From contig NC_089422.1 in assembly GCF_013426205.1 (NCBI RefSeq), positions 868,001 through 932,000 of the forward strand: 64,000 nt of DNA, given 5' to 3'. The translations under genes were made by a program, and so were the position numbers. The DNA comes from Metarhizium brunneum (taxonomy: Eukaryota; Ascomycota; Sordariomycetes; Hypocreales; Clavicipitaceae). Of this stretch, positions 10,617 through 22,067 are shown in pieces. Under the pieces are notes generated by a model. That model did no database searches. It was not told the DNA's origin and saw only the letters and a list, made by a program, of their open reading frames with translations. Within the stretch, counting starts at the first letter, position 1. Each line of letters starts with the position of its first letter.

Positions 10617-13105
10617 CTAATAGTCAATAAGTTTCAACTTTGATCTCAACTTCTCAGGTAATTCCTCGGGCTTGACTAATCCCATCTGCACGCAGTCACC
10701 CCAAAAGAAGAAAACTCGGTTCTGCGCATAACTCAAGTAGTCAAATTCATCAGGGCCCAATTCTTGCTCGGCTTTTGCTGCCTCTTCTTCGGATACGGGC
10801 TCATTGTTGGCATCCAAACCTGGAACCTTGGCTTGTACAATGCCCCATGCAATCCAGAAGACACTGCATGCAGGTCTCCAGAGACGGGTCTCCTCCAGTA
10901 ATTGGCGCACATGTAAATCGCTCTGTTCCTCTCGCGCACGCTCGGCAGCGCCCCAGCCACCGGGAGGGACGCGGGCATCAAGCATGAAATCGACGATCGA
11001 GCTGGATGAGGCGGTAGGGTTGAGAGATGGAGTAGGTGGGCCACTGTCTGGTTTGACTCGTGGAGTCGAGCCAGCCGCAGCGAATTGGGAACGATGGTCA
11101 ACATAGGACTTGATGAAGCGTCGTTGCTCTTCGGGTGTCGGGTATCTCTCGTGATTGCAGGCGTGGGAAGTGACGGGATCGTGGTAGTTATACGTCCACT
11201 CCGTAAAGTGATTGGCAAACTCAAGGCCGGGAAGATTGGCGCCAGCATATTCAAAATCAATAACAACCAACTGCTTGTGTTTATTGGCCGGCTGAAGCAG
11301 AGGTGACTTTTCATCATCTGGTTTAATGCGCAAAATGTTTCCATACTGAGTCTGTTGAATACAATGTCAGCATATTTGGTGGCAAATTGAGGGCACCACA
11401 TCATCACTTACATCATTGTGCGCAAAAACCAATCGCTCCTTGATTATCTTCTTTGGTTTGTAGCAGTTGACCAAATGTGTTCGGTACTTGACCACCATGG
11501 CCAGGAACTGCTCCCACGGCGCTCCACACACAAAGCCATTTGCTTTCCAGGCATGAACGACAGAGTCAGATTTTGCTGGGGGAATGGAAGTGGTCTCCAA
11601 TTGCTTGTCAAGATAGGCCATGATCTTGGCTACGTTTTCCACCCACTGGTCCCAATTCTTCCATACCCCGGGGCCGCCATCGCGTTCAAGAGGAAGGAGT
11701 TCAATACCATCGTGCAGTTCCCTCATTCGCTTGGCAATTTGCTTCGAGGTATCCGGTTCACGTAAGTGAACAGGTGTCAGGGTGATGGAGTTGAAGAACT
11801 GCTCAAACCGGCCGTTTTGGAATGTTCCTAGAAGCCGGGGACCAATCTTCTTTCGTGCTAGACGCTGGAGCACCTTTAACTCATTTTCACGGTCAATGAG
11901 ATGCTCCACTTGAGGACCGTATACTCGGAGAAGCAATTTAGGAGGATTCTTTTTGCCCTCAATTTCGGGAAGATCCATTGGAGGCGTGACAACATAAACT
12001 GCGTTAGTCAACGCCCCGCTCAATCGTTCAACTGTGATGGTGTCACCGCTATTCAGTGGGATGCGTCTCCATCCTTTGAGCCTGAGAGTATGGGCAATAC
12101 GAATGATGTCATTCTTAAATATGAGCCAAGGATCATTCTCCTCCGCCTGGTGGCTTGTAGAGTCGCTCTCGTTTGCGGCACCGCCAGTGTAGCTCATCGT
12201 TTTGGAATTGTCCAACCAAACGTCACAGCTCGGCACAATAGCATCGCCATCCACATAATCAGTGTCAGACGAGGCTGTGCGATTTAGACTGGGTTTCGAA
12301 TTGGCACGCCGCCGGCGGGAAAGCTTGGGAGGATGCTGGGGAATGGAGCTCAGACCAAGCGATGCTAAAGAATCTTGTAAGATGTGCTCGAGTTTCTCGA
12401 AAGACACGTCGCTGGATTGTGAGTCGACCGAGTCAGATCTTTCACGAGCTGCAGTTGTGGGAGTTGAACGGTCTTGATCAGGAGGAGACTTTGACTTGCG
12501 ACGAGATTTGGGTTTGGCAGCGGCATTCTTCTTTCTCTTTTCATGTTCTAACCAGTCGGCAACTTGGGCCAGCAGCTTTTCAGCGTAGTACTGGTGGTGC
12601 CTCTGGGAGTGGTGATGGCTAGAAGAGGGTGCAGAATCGTCATCTGTTCGTAGAGCCGGCGAGCCTTCGCTAATTGAAGATTTGCCAGATGCTGGCTTGC
12701 CACTTAACCGACGGCTTGGTCCTGCGCGAAAGGTTTTGATGGATTGGGACTCGTCATCGAAATCAGGAACTGGTTCGGCAATTTGCACAGCTATCCGTTT
12801 GTAAGCTTGCGATCGACATATGTGGTATTGGTATTTTTCACGGAGTGAATGGGCGAATAGCGCCACAAGGTCGTAGTGCAGATTCAGCGCGTGGGCAGTC
12901 ACTGAGCGAACCATAAACAGAACACGTACTACTCCCGTCCTCATGATGCTTGAACCATGTTAAGTCTACGTCACGATATGATACATTCACTTCACATACC
13001 TTTAAGGGTACCGCTGGCTGGAGGGGTTCTGTCGCCGTCGCCATCAGACTTCAAGGCTGATCGCAGAGGCGCGGGGCCAGAAGTCGCGGGGCTGTGCTCA
13101 GCCAT
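10617..13105 (-). CDS. CKI1: Choline/ethanolamine kinase
   Basis: Exons 13105-13000, 12805-11412 and 11351-10617 give 744 aa; introns are 194 and 60 bp. The enzyme phosphorylates choline (or ethanolamine) with ATP, the first step of the CDP-choline (Kennedy) route to phosphatidylcholine in the cytosol. The C-terminal half carries Brenner's phosphotransferase motif FAHNDTQYGNILRI, completed by the last intron, and the choline kinase motif VVIDFEYAGANLPGLEFANH with its catalytic Asp. The first 270 residues are a Ser/Arg/Lys-rich, probably disordered extension, which fungal choline kinases often have; yeast Cki1 is 582 aa. The start chosen is MAEHSPATSG; an in-frame ATG 114 bp upstream (13219) would add 38 residues of poor quality. 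Exon 1 to 2 is the least certain join. Confidence 0.9.
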
Positions 13106-14950
13106 GATAGGACAGCCGTCTTGCTTGCGAATGCCTGTCTTGCCGTCGATACAGAGGCGATGCGCAATGAACAGAACAAGGACGTCTGCCTCGGCCTCGA
13201 GCACTGGAGGGTTGGCCACGGGAAATGGCCTTGGTGGACGATGGTATCGAGCGTGGAGGGAGGCGAAGAGTTGTGCGAGAAGTCAGGCCAACGCGGTTAC
13301 GACGTGGAAAGTGGGTTGTTGGTGGACTCTGGGCCTCTTTCCGTCGTGCCTGGTGGCGCAGGTGGACAACGAAGATGTGCTGGCTGAGAAGAGCAAACTT
13401 TCGGTCACAACATGACAACGGAAGAGTGTTCAGCGATACAGAATTAGAGTAAGTAAGAGAAGAGGCGGGAGACGGCGAAAAAAAAGAGATGAAAAAGCCA
13501 AAAGGGGAATTGGCTGCGCCGACGAAAACGAGGCTGGAAGGCACCAAGGGCGGCAGTGTTGGCCGCTTAGGTGCATGTGACCTCTTGCCTAGTTCTTGTT
13601 AGTCCACCGAGACCGCAGGAGCGACCCTCAATCCTTCCTGCCCTTGTGCCGCAGCTCCACTCGCTTATCATTCATCCATCCCCTTTATTAGTATGTGTAC
13701 TCATGGCTCAGTTGAAAATCGACAAGCTGAGAGCGATTGACCACAAAGTACCACCTGGAATAGATGGCCAGCTGTCGAGTCTTGTCTCTGCTAGCCATGC
13801 CGTGCCTTCTATTAAAATCTGCAAAAGGCTCTTGTACGTCTGTTGATGTATTCCTCGTCACCAGGGGGGGTGGGACATGGCTGTGAGGGCAGCCGTCTTT
13901 TTGGTGTGGGTTCAATAAATTGATGTCGCCGGCTGGTTTCTCAACATTGAATGTTAATGTCTGGCATGTCCCAGTGGCCAACGCACTGTGTTTAGTGGAT
14001 CACGTCACTGCAACCGACGCCGCAGGCACTGTCTACAGGCACTATAGGCAGCAAACAATATTCAATGTTGACATATGTATCAATTGATTGCATGTCTGGT
14101 GAAATCAATGTTGCCTGGACTCAGTGCCGACTGCCTCGAAATGGCGAATATCTCAACTAGTGCCACCACTGCTCCATCGGGGATGTTCCACCGCATATTG
14201 TTCACTACATCTACGAAGTACCCTACTGAGATTCTATGAATTGGCATGCTACCCCGGATACCCGCGCATGGAGAAGCACAGCTTGGAGCCCAAGGATACT
14301 CGAGTCCGCAATACCGTTTTCCAAGCGTGCACAACGTGTCATGGAAAGCATCCAGTGTCCCCTATGCGAAGTAAGGACGCTCAGGTGTCTGGTCATTCTG
14401 TTTATGGCTCTGCCTTTAAAGTAGTAGAATGACACCTGGGACACGTGTGACCGCTTGTCTTACCTTGTCTCAGAGAAGACAATGAGTTGCCATAAGTGCT
14501 GCGTCACCCGCCGGGTCTCTGGTGGGGCCGGCCCGGACCGGCACCGAAATGGGTCCATGAACCGGTCCCACACATGGCGGCGTCGGGCATCGCAACAGTC
14601 CTTGGTTCGCCCAAGGGTAGCGAAGCTGAAAACGTACTTGCCATCTGTTCCAGGCTTCAGGAAGAGACGGCAGCAGTGGCTCTCAGTTTACCATGAGCGT
14701 ATCAAGCGTAGGTGGGATCTTCACATGTTGCATAGCCAACACATCGCCATAAGATTCCCTGCTTTTGGACCTCGTCGTTGAAGCGTCAACATCTCGGCCA
14801 CCTGGTGATGTTGCAGTCTGGCATCCAATACCTAGAATTCGTAGGGCCTACATAGGGAGCCCTATTTCTCATTGCTTATCGCCCTCCCTCCATCAGTCTG
14901 AAAGCGGCATCTACGGCTGCTCGCACAGTAAAAACCTTCCCATTTTGTGT
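13106..14950. other. Intergenic region between choline kinase and xylulose reductase
   Basis: About 1.85 kb with no supported gene. The left 500 bp is the choline kinase promoter and leader. Small frames at 13571-13846, 14124-14432 and 14455-14781 have no recognisable motifs. A GC-rich, GGCC-repeated stretch lies at about 14523-14541. Confidence 0.6.
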
Positions 14951-16078
14951 CTAGATATGTTCTGCTTCATTAGGGCCCGCAATCAACATTTTGACAGTCT
15001 CGCCCGACTTTGCCTTATGAAAAGCCTCCTCCGCTTGCTTAAAGGGCACCACGCCCGTGATGAGCCTCTGTACGTCCACACTCCCATTCGACACCAACTC
15101 AACGGCAAGCTTAAAGTCTCCAGGTCCGTACCGGAAGCTTCCTCGCGCCGTGACCTCCTTCTGGCACATCTCCATAATAGGAAACGTAATATCCGACTTG
15201 CCCATGCCTCCCTGAATAAAAGTCCCGCCCACCTTCACAACATGTAAACTAGCCTGTATTGAAGCCTCCGCGCCGCTCGCATCAATGACCACATCCGCAC
15301 CGTTCCCAAGACTGCACTGATCTATCAATGACTTTGCATTTTCCTCTGCTGATATCCTTTGAGACAGGTATGTGTGCGTAGACCCCATGGTCTTGGCAAA
15401 ATTCAGCTTCGCCTGGATGATATCAACGCTGACCACCTTGAAAGCACCGAAACATCTTGCAACAGCCGCGCAAAGAAGGCCGACTGGACCGGCGCCCATG
15501 ACTACAACACTGGCGCCAGGCGAAATGTGGGCTTGTTTGACGATGTGCACAGCGACCGCGAGAGGCTCGATTATGGCGCCCTCCGGGAGCGAGACGTGGT
15601 CGGGAAGCTTGTAGCAGAAGTCACAGGGGGCAACCCAAAAGCCCGCAAGGGTGCCGTCGTTGGGAGGCGTTGCCGCAAAAATAATGTCTGGGCAGAGATT
15701 ATACCGGCCGGCCAGGCACTCATCACAGCGTCGGCAAGGATAGCCTGGCTCAATCGCGACCTTGTCGCCGGCCGCAAGCGACTTTACGGCGCTTCCGACG
15801 CGAATAACTGTGCCGGCAGATTCGTGACCTAATACCATAGGGTCTTTGACTTTAAAGTGGCCGATTCTACCATGCTCCCAGTAGTGTATGTCGGATCCGC
15901 AGATACCTGTGTAGTTGACAGCTATGAGGACCTCGTGTGGCGTTGAAATCTTGGGTACAGGCCGTTGCGCGAACTCGACATGATGCGGGCTTTTAAGAAT
16001 GAAGGAGAGATTCTGTGTGAGTTTGGTATCAGCTTTGTCCCACGCGTTTTCTATATCTTGGGCTGGGAATGCCAACAC
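14951..16078 (-). CDS. xdhA: D-xylulose reductase / polyol dehydrogenase (zinc MDR family)
   Basis: Single exon, 375 aa. It resembles fungal xylitol dehydrogenases, which oxidise xylitol to D-xylulose with NAD in the pentose catabolic pathway. Catalytic-zinc residues are C60 (TGICGSDIHYW), H85-E86 (GHE) and E171 (EPLAVAVH). The structural-zinc cysteines C115, C118, C121 and C129 are all present. The nucleotide fold has GAGPVG (195-200) followed by Asp219, which favours NAD over NADP. The first 22 residues (MLAFPAQDIENAWD...) are longer than usual; most family members start a few residues before NLSF. A second frame (16340-16029) overlaps this start and may be an upstream ORF. It lies next to a divergent Zn2Cys6 regulator and a sugar transporter. 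L-arabinitol or sorbitol activity cannot be excluded. Confidence 0.9.
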   Translation of the reverse strand: MLAFPAQDIENAWDKADTKLTQNLSFILKSPHHVEFAQRPVPKISTPHEVLIAVNYTGICGSDIHYWEHGRIGHFKVKDPMVLGHESAGTVIRVGSAVKSLAAGDKVAIEPGYPCRRCDECLAGRYNLCPDIIFAATPPNDGTLAGFWVAPCDFCYKLPDHVSLPEGAIIEPLAVAVHIVKQAHISPGASVVVMGAGPVGLLCAAVARCFGAFKVVSVDIIQAKLNFAKTMGSTHTYLSQRISAEENAKSLIDQCSLGNGADVVIDASGAEASIQASLHVVKVGGTFIQGGMGKSDITFPIMEMCQKEVTARGSFRYGPGDFKLAVELVSNGSVDVQRLITGVVPFKQAEEAFHKAKSGETVKMLIAGPNEAEHI

Positions 16079-16764
16079 TTTTACCGGCAGATTCTAAAGA
16101 GTCTTGTGACGACTCTGTAGTGGTTGCCGTGAGATCTACACCCGAATTGTCTGTGTCGGGTGTGTGCCATTGGGAAATTCCGGCTGTGGGCTGGGCAGGA
16201 GCTTGGATGAGGTCGATTTCATTTTTTGGCTGACTGTGGTTTGGAATTGATCTTGGTTGGATCAATGTCATGTTGGCGGGATTCAACGATGACAAGAGTC
16301 TCGATATGCGCCGAGTAAGATTGACGGCCAGGCGCAACAAGTCAACTCTTGTTTAATACAAATACAAAGACTTGCAATTTAATTTTCCACTGCCAACGAC
16401 CTGTGCAACAGCATTTTAAAATCGTCCGGTTCAATCCAAGACGAGGGATTAGATCGTGTTAAGTAGATCAACCGTCGGCTCGTTTGAGCTTTGGACTCGT
16501 AGAATCTCCATCCGGCGGATGTGAAGTGGGAAGGTGGCGGCAGGGTTCGTCGTGCCTGCTTCGTCCCGTCATTGATCGTCCAAGAAACTTACCCTCGTTC
16601 ATCAAAGCTAATGCATCATGTGACCATTCGGCTTCAACGTTGCGCATAGCTGCACGGTGACGACTTTGCGGCTCTGACACTTTTGAGTCTCCAAACAAAC
16701 TACCTAGGTCGTTTCGCAGTCGTGTCGAGGCCAAGTTGCCGACCCTTGGTCGAGTGGGGAGACA
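16079..16764. promoter_or_regulatory. Divergent promoter region, xylulose reductase / Zn2Cys6 regulator
   Basis: 686 bp between divergent starts. The part next to the dehydrogenase carries an ATG-initiated frame on the minus strand (16340-16029) that overlaps the dehydrogenase start in another frame. A CreA-type GTGGGG lies at 16754-16759, just before the regulator ATG. The frame at 16468-16995 (-) is antisense to the first regulator exons. Confidence 0.45.
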
Positions 16765-19468
16765 ATGTCCACGTCCTCTTCGGTTCCGATCACGACCCGG
16801 CGGCTTCCCACGAGGGTGAGCAATGCTTGTCGCCGGTGCCGCCGCAACAAGTCCCGTGTAAGTCATCATTGAGTTCCCCTTCGGACCTGTGACGAAAGCT
16901 GACTTGATGGCAACAGTGCGATTCGTTCCGCCCGTGCTCGCTGTGCTTGCGCGCTGATGTGGAATGCGAATCGGCCCAGCTTGAGGAGTCGGCACGCATT
17001 CAGAAGCCTATCATTCGCAAGCCGCGGCGAAGACTCACACGGCGAATGTATGATCACTTATCCATTCATCTCTCTTTGAATTGAACTTAACCACATGTCT
17101 CTGTGATAGACGACCTCATCTAGGAGATGCTAGAGGCAGCTCCAACGCGACAACCTCGCCATCGACATCGCCCAACAACGCACCCCCCAATGCCTCAGAA
17201 CATGATGCGTTTCACGACGAAACGCACCAAGTCCGGTGCGAAGTGCCGTCACAGTTGTCAGATGATGTCCACTCGCGCCACGGCGAAGCAGACTCGGCTA
17301 TGGGCATTGCGAGAAAGGTACGTCTGTGGTTGTCAGCTCTACATGCATCTGCATTGTGAGTATAATGCTCACTCCAGCGCCTGCAGATAAGCCGACTTGG
17401 GAGTCAAGGCATTGAAAGTTGTTCGACCTTTGCCATTCCTGATGGTGGTTACCGCGCCCAAAGTCCTCGCTCAGGTGTTGGTGATACACGTATTCCCATT
17501 TCAACCATCTTGGGAAGCCGATTTCCGGACCGTCGGCTCATCCAACAACTCATGGAAGACTACTTTGATGCGGTTCACTGGTTTTCTTTGGTTATATACG
17601 AACCAAAGTTTCGGAAGCGACTTGCCTCCGTGGAAGATGGATATGCGTACCAATCCGATGCTTCTTTTCTTACTTTGTTATCCATGGTCTTGTGCATGGC
17701 TGCGTGGTATCGGTCGAACCGAGCAGCGCACGAGGCTGATGAGGATTGGCGTCGTTGGAGTGAGGATCTACTGGGCATTGTTGAATCCAGGTTGATCTGC
17801 CTGATGGATGAGACGTCAATTACAGCTGTGCAGACGTGCATCTTGTTGGGCTCTCACCATGTCTACCACGGTCGACCAAACCTTTCCTTTGCGCTACTGG
17901 GAGCAACGATTAAGATATCTCATGCTCTGGGTATACATCGTCATCTGCCGCATAAAAGCCCTGACGAAATTGAGGAGCGAAAAAGAGTGTGGTGGACAAT
18001 CTACACGTGGGACAGGTATGCTGCCAACCCTTTGCTGCTGCATGTAACCCTCTGACTTGCCCAGATTTGCCTCCATCTCATATGGGCGACCATTAAGCAT
18101 AAATGATGAAGACTTTAACCTCGAAATGCCGCTAGAATATCCCGAATCGCCATACTTTTCTCAGAAATCCGGGAGCCAGCAATCGTCAGACCTTGTATAT
18201 TCGCGATACCAGACTGAATTGAGTAGTCTCTACCGCATTGTATCCCCAGCGTTGAAAGTAATTTTCGGCTCCATCTCCACGCACAATTCCAAACAACGCT
18301 ACGAATCCGAGTACGCTTCACTAGTAAGCGATGTAACTACAAAGCTAAATACCTGGAAAAGCAATCTACCTCCGCACCTAAGCCTGAATCTAGATCAGGA
18401 CTACTGTCCTAGAAATAGTAGCTGGAAAACGCGAGCTCACACTTTACAATCTTTGTCCTTGCAGTTAACTTTTGACAATGTACTTATAGTACTTTATCGG
18501 CCATTTCTAGCCAAGCAGGTCGATCACCTGTCGATTATGCCCTCAAACGCATATGCCCTCGCATCTCAAGCTGGGTCTCCTGTTCCTGAACTCCACGGCT
18601 CTCCATTAACTGAAAGCCTGAGAAACTTGACAACCCCGGATGCCGCCAGCAACTCGAACAACAACTCGGAGTATTGGCTGAGTGCAGCTGTAAGAACGGG
18701 ACGACTTGCTGAGCTGCCTGAGCTCGCCCAGCTTGCCAAAGAGAGCCATCTCGTTGCCTTTATGGCTATAAATTTGTTCCACGCTGCCATCGTGCTTATA
18801 CTCCTTGCTTTGTCTGACCCTCTATCTGATAGAGCCCAGAAATTGAAGCGGACAATCACCCGAGTACTTCGCTTACAGCAACTGCTGGGTAAGCAATCAG
18901 CTCTGTCGAAACAGAGTGGGTTTGTACTCCAAAACCTCATATCATTGCTGCTGAAGAGAGAGGAAGAGGCCATGCTGGGCAGGCCTGCTCCTGGTCCTCG
19001 AAGGGTCGGCAATGAAGAGGCCCGGCAGTCTCGGGTTCCCATAAATCGTGCTTCCCCGGTTTCTTGGGCGCGTCACCAGTCCTCCCCTTTGGGAGGACCG
19101 AACATAATCACTCAAAACGACTCTGCCGCACAAGTATGGCCAAATTTGGCCGTGGCACAACAGCTGAATGAGAGTCTTACATCCGTGCAGCAAGGTTGGT
19201 ACAGGCCTTCAAGTTTGGTATACACAGTGCTGACATTTTATTTCTTCAAGTATTTCCTGTAGCCCACGAGCAGTCATTTCAAGCTGCCAATCTGGCAAGC
19301 GCGCCGTTTGATGAGCGGCAGGTGTGGAATTCTGCGTTCGGCCAGTCAGATAGGTGTGAAATCGATCAGGCCGTAGGCCCAGGCGCCCCGGAAATTGAAA
19401 ATGGGATAAATGGCCTTTTCTGGCTTTGGGATTTTAACTGGGATAGTGGTCATAGTCAGCCATATTAG
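16765..19468 (+). CDS. Zn2Cys6 fungal transcription factor
   Basis: Six exons (16765-16857, 16917-17047, 17110-17317, 17387-18015, 18065-19194, 19251-19468) give 802 aa; introns are 49-69 bp. The DNA-binding cluster has six cysteines at about C22, C25, C32, C38, C41 and C48 (ACRRCRRNKSRCDSF and PCSLCLRADVEC). The first intron falls between the second and third cysteine, a common place in this family. A Ser/Pro/Asn linker leads to a fungal-specific transcription factor domain (about 215-560) with the typical RKRVWWTIYTWDR and ISYGRPLSI blocks. Each exon join keeps phase and restores the motifs. No direct target can be named. Its position between a pentose/polyol dehydrogenase and a sugar transporter suggests, but does not show, a role as local regulator. 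It is not XlnR by its cluster sequence. Confidence 0.9.
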
Positions 19469-19735
19469 ACTTTAGGAAATTGCATGTTGTCCTGAGGGGT
19501 CATTGAAATTCTGGCTCTGGCAATAACTTGACTCTTATTGCATCTGGCTGACGCCTTTGCTCGGTTTTAGACAAATACTTCAAAGCGATTAACAACCGAA
19601 CCTGGTTTCTTGCCGACACCTCACAACGAGGCAACACAGATCAAAATAAGAGGTCAGGCACTATGCTGATGGGACCAAAATATGCCAATTATACCAATGT
19701 TGACACAAGACAGCTTTCTTCACCCTGATTAGACA

Positions 19736-19755
19736 ATATTCGACGATATTCGACG
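19736..19755. repeat. Tandem duplicated 10-mer ATATTCGACG
   Basis: Two adjacent perfect copies of ATATTCGACG. It lies about 550 bp upstream of the transporter start; function unknown. Confidence 0.85.
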
Positions 19756-20119
19756 AGCCGAAGGCATTAACCAGGGTATCTACTATCCGCAAGCCGGGAT
19801 ACCGGAGGCGCTGGCGGTAAAAAATATGTGGGGCGCCAATGGACGTTTCGGTTCCGGCGGATGATTCGAGCGCGGCATTGAAGGAAGTCCCGCCAGAACT
19901 TTCGAACATGACCATGCCACAATGATGTTATAGCCCAGACGTCAACACGCATATCCACTTGGAACTAGCTTGCACGAGTCAATCATTTACGTCAAGCGTG
20001 CAGTAGCCTAAATATCCCTGGCCACAAGCGGCTGGAAATCAGGAGAAGGCCCCGAGTCAGTCTTAACAATGGCATACTCAACAACCGGCGGGAGGCTTCA
20101 TGCCAGCAATGATGGGCTA

Positions 20120-20145
20120 CCCCGGATTACCCCAGACGACCCCAG
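20120..20145. promoter_or_regulatory. Three CreA-type (SYGGRG) sites at 10-bp spacing
   Basis: On the minus strand, CCGGGG (20120-20125), CTGGGG (20130-20135) and CTGGGG (20140-20145) all fit the CreA/Mig1 carbon-repressor consensus SYGGRG. They are spaced exactly 10 bp apart, so they face the same side of the helix. They lie 158-183 bp before the sugar transporter ATG, a fitting place for carbon repression. The last copy overlaps AGGGG, the stress-response element core. Binding is inferred only from sequence. Confidence 0.5.
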
Positions 20146-20302
20146 GGGCCTGTTTTCTGGGTTACATTGAGTTCGAATCTTGAGGGAATTTTTTCTTATA
20201 TCTATGTCGCAGCATCCTCATGTCAACCGAAATGGGTCCCCTCGGCTACAACATCATCCCTCAAAAAGAACCTAGCATCGCTCACGCACCCGAATTCTCG
20301 CA

Positions 20303-22067
20303 ATGGATGCGTTCAGCACCCACAAAGAGCAACAAAACTCTGCGGCAACGCCCATACAGTACCATGCCGGCCTTCAACTAGACGAGACTTGCAATGACCC
20401 GACCCAGAGCTGGCTGGAGAGGAAGCTGAGGCCCTCCAAAATCTCAGCTCGATACCCTATCAAGGGCAAGCCGTTACTCTTTGCAACATGTGCATTTGGC
20501 AGTCTTGGTGATGCCTTATTCGGCTACAACTCGGGCATCATGTCCGGGCTTCTCGTCAATCCGGTCTTTGTGGCCAGATTCTACAGGGATTACGGGGGAG
20601 CCGACGGCACAACTAGCAAGGTGAATCCTTCCATTACTGGCATCTCAGTCTCGTGCTTGCAGCTCTCTGCTGCTCTTGGGGCACTCATAGCTGGGCCATT
20701 GGGGGATATGGTTGGTAGGAAGAAATGCGTCCGCCTGGGAGCGTTCATCTACTTCTTCAGCGCCTTTATTCAGATATTTGCCCCTGGATTCAACGCATTT
20801 GTTGCGGGACGCACGATCCAGGGTCTTGGGGTTGGATTCCTGTCCATGACAGTTCCCATCATTCAGACGGAAATTGCGGCACCACATCGTCGTGGCCTTA
20901 TGGTTGGAATTGAATACACCTTTCTCATTGCCGGATATATGCTCTCGTGCTGGGTAGACTATGGCTTCCACTTTCTCCTTCCTGGACCAATTTCGTGGCA
21001 AGGACCGTTTATTATTCAGATTGTTCTTTCCTTTATTCTTCTTTCCATGTCATTTTTCCTCCCCGAGACCCCTCGTTGGCTAGCGAAACAAGGTTTCATG
21101 AAGGAGAGTCTGCAGACGGTGGCAGACTTGCACAGCAAAGGCGACGTTGACGCCCCGCATGTCAAGAGCGTGTTTCTCGAGATCCAGGAAGCAGTTCGAT
21201 ATGAGAGGACACTAGGGACCTCAAGCTGGAAGGTGAGCTCCAACTGAAACTACGCTATCCTAGAAAACATGACATCTTAACATGGGTTTCTCAGGAAATG
21301 TTTACTCGTTATCGCAAGCGTACAATCGTCGGCATCACTGTTCAAATGTTTGCGCAGCTAAATGGCATCAATATCATATCGTTCTATCTTCCAAGCACCC
21401 TTTCCGCGGCTGGGTTTGACGACAGGAAATCCCTGCTCTACACTGCCGCCAATGCTATACCTTACACGGCGGCAACCGTCACGACTTGGTACCTAGCTGA
21501 TAAATGGGGTCGACGACCTCTCTTGATCCTGGGTGGTCTTGCCATGGCAGCCTTGCTCGGTGTGGTGTGCGGCTTTACGCAGGCAAACTTGCCGGTCAAG
21601 ATCAAAGCCGACGGCCAGTACGCCTTTGTCATGCTGTACAATATTGTTTACGGATTCACATGGGGTCCCATGCCATGGTGAGATGGCCGCTCAATATCTG
21701 TTGTTGCGGAATTCGTGACTGATTTCTCTCTTTTCTTAGGCTGTTGCCAGCAGAGATTTTCCCACTCCGGGGGCGCAGCAAAGGCATGGCCCTCGCGACG
21801 ACCAGCAACTGGATCTTCAACTTCATTATAGGCATGGTTTCTCCCGACGCTTTTGCAGGGATACATGGCTACTTTTATTTGATCATTGCGGGGTTTTGTC
21901 TCTTCTCCGCCTTCCTCGCCTGGAGCTACTATGTTGAGACGGCTGGTCACACATTGGAGGAGATTGCCATTGCATTTGGCGACAAGGCCTTTATTGACGC
22001 GGATGAGGATGTTGTCCAGAACACAGATTTTGGCACCCATTCAAACCAGGAGAAAACCAAGGTGTAG
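20303..22067 (+). CDS. MFS sugar transporter
   Basis: Exons 20303-21232, 21295-21677 and 21740-22067 give 546 aa; introns are 62 bp each. It belongs to the sugar porter family: 12 membrane helices, proton-coupled or facilitative uptake of hexoses, pentoses or disaccharides at the plasma membrane. Family motifs are present: GPLGDMVGRKK in the helix 2-3 loop, FLPETPRWLAKQG after helix 6, QLNGIN in helix 7 and DKWGRRPL in the helix 8-9 loop. PAEIFPLRGRSKG follows the last intron. The N-terminal 60 and C-terminal 35 residues are hydrophilic and cytosolic by analogy. The substrate cannot be read from sequence. It runs in the same direction as the Zn2Cys6 gene, 834 bp downstream, and carries phased CreA-type sites upstream, so it may belong with the xylulose reductase. 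Confidence 0.93.

Larger units (their letters stand above)
19469..20302. other. Intergenic region upstream of the sugar transporter
   Basis: 834 bp without a gene. It contains a tandem 10-mer (19736-19755) and three CreA-type sites with 10-bp spacing (20120-20145). Small frames here (19661-19915 and 19767-19958, -) have no recognised homology. Confidence 0.6.

Noticed and set aside
20170..20185. GTTCGAATC, a tRNA box-B-like sequence
   Set aside because: No box A at the proper distance and no cloverleaf arms could be drawn around it.
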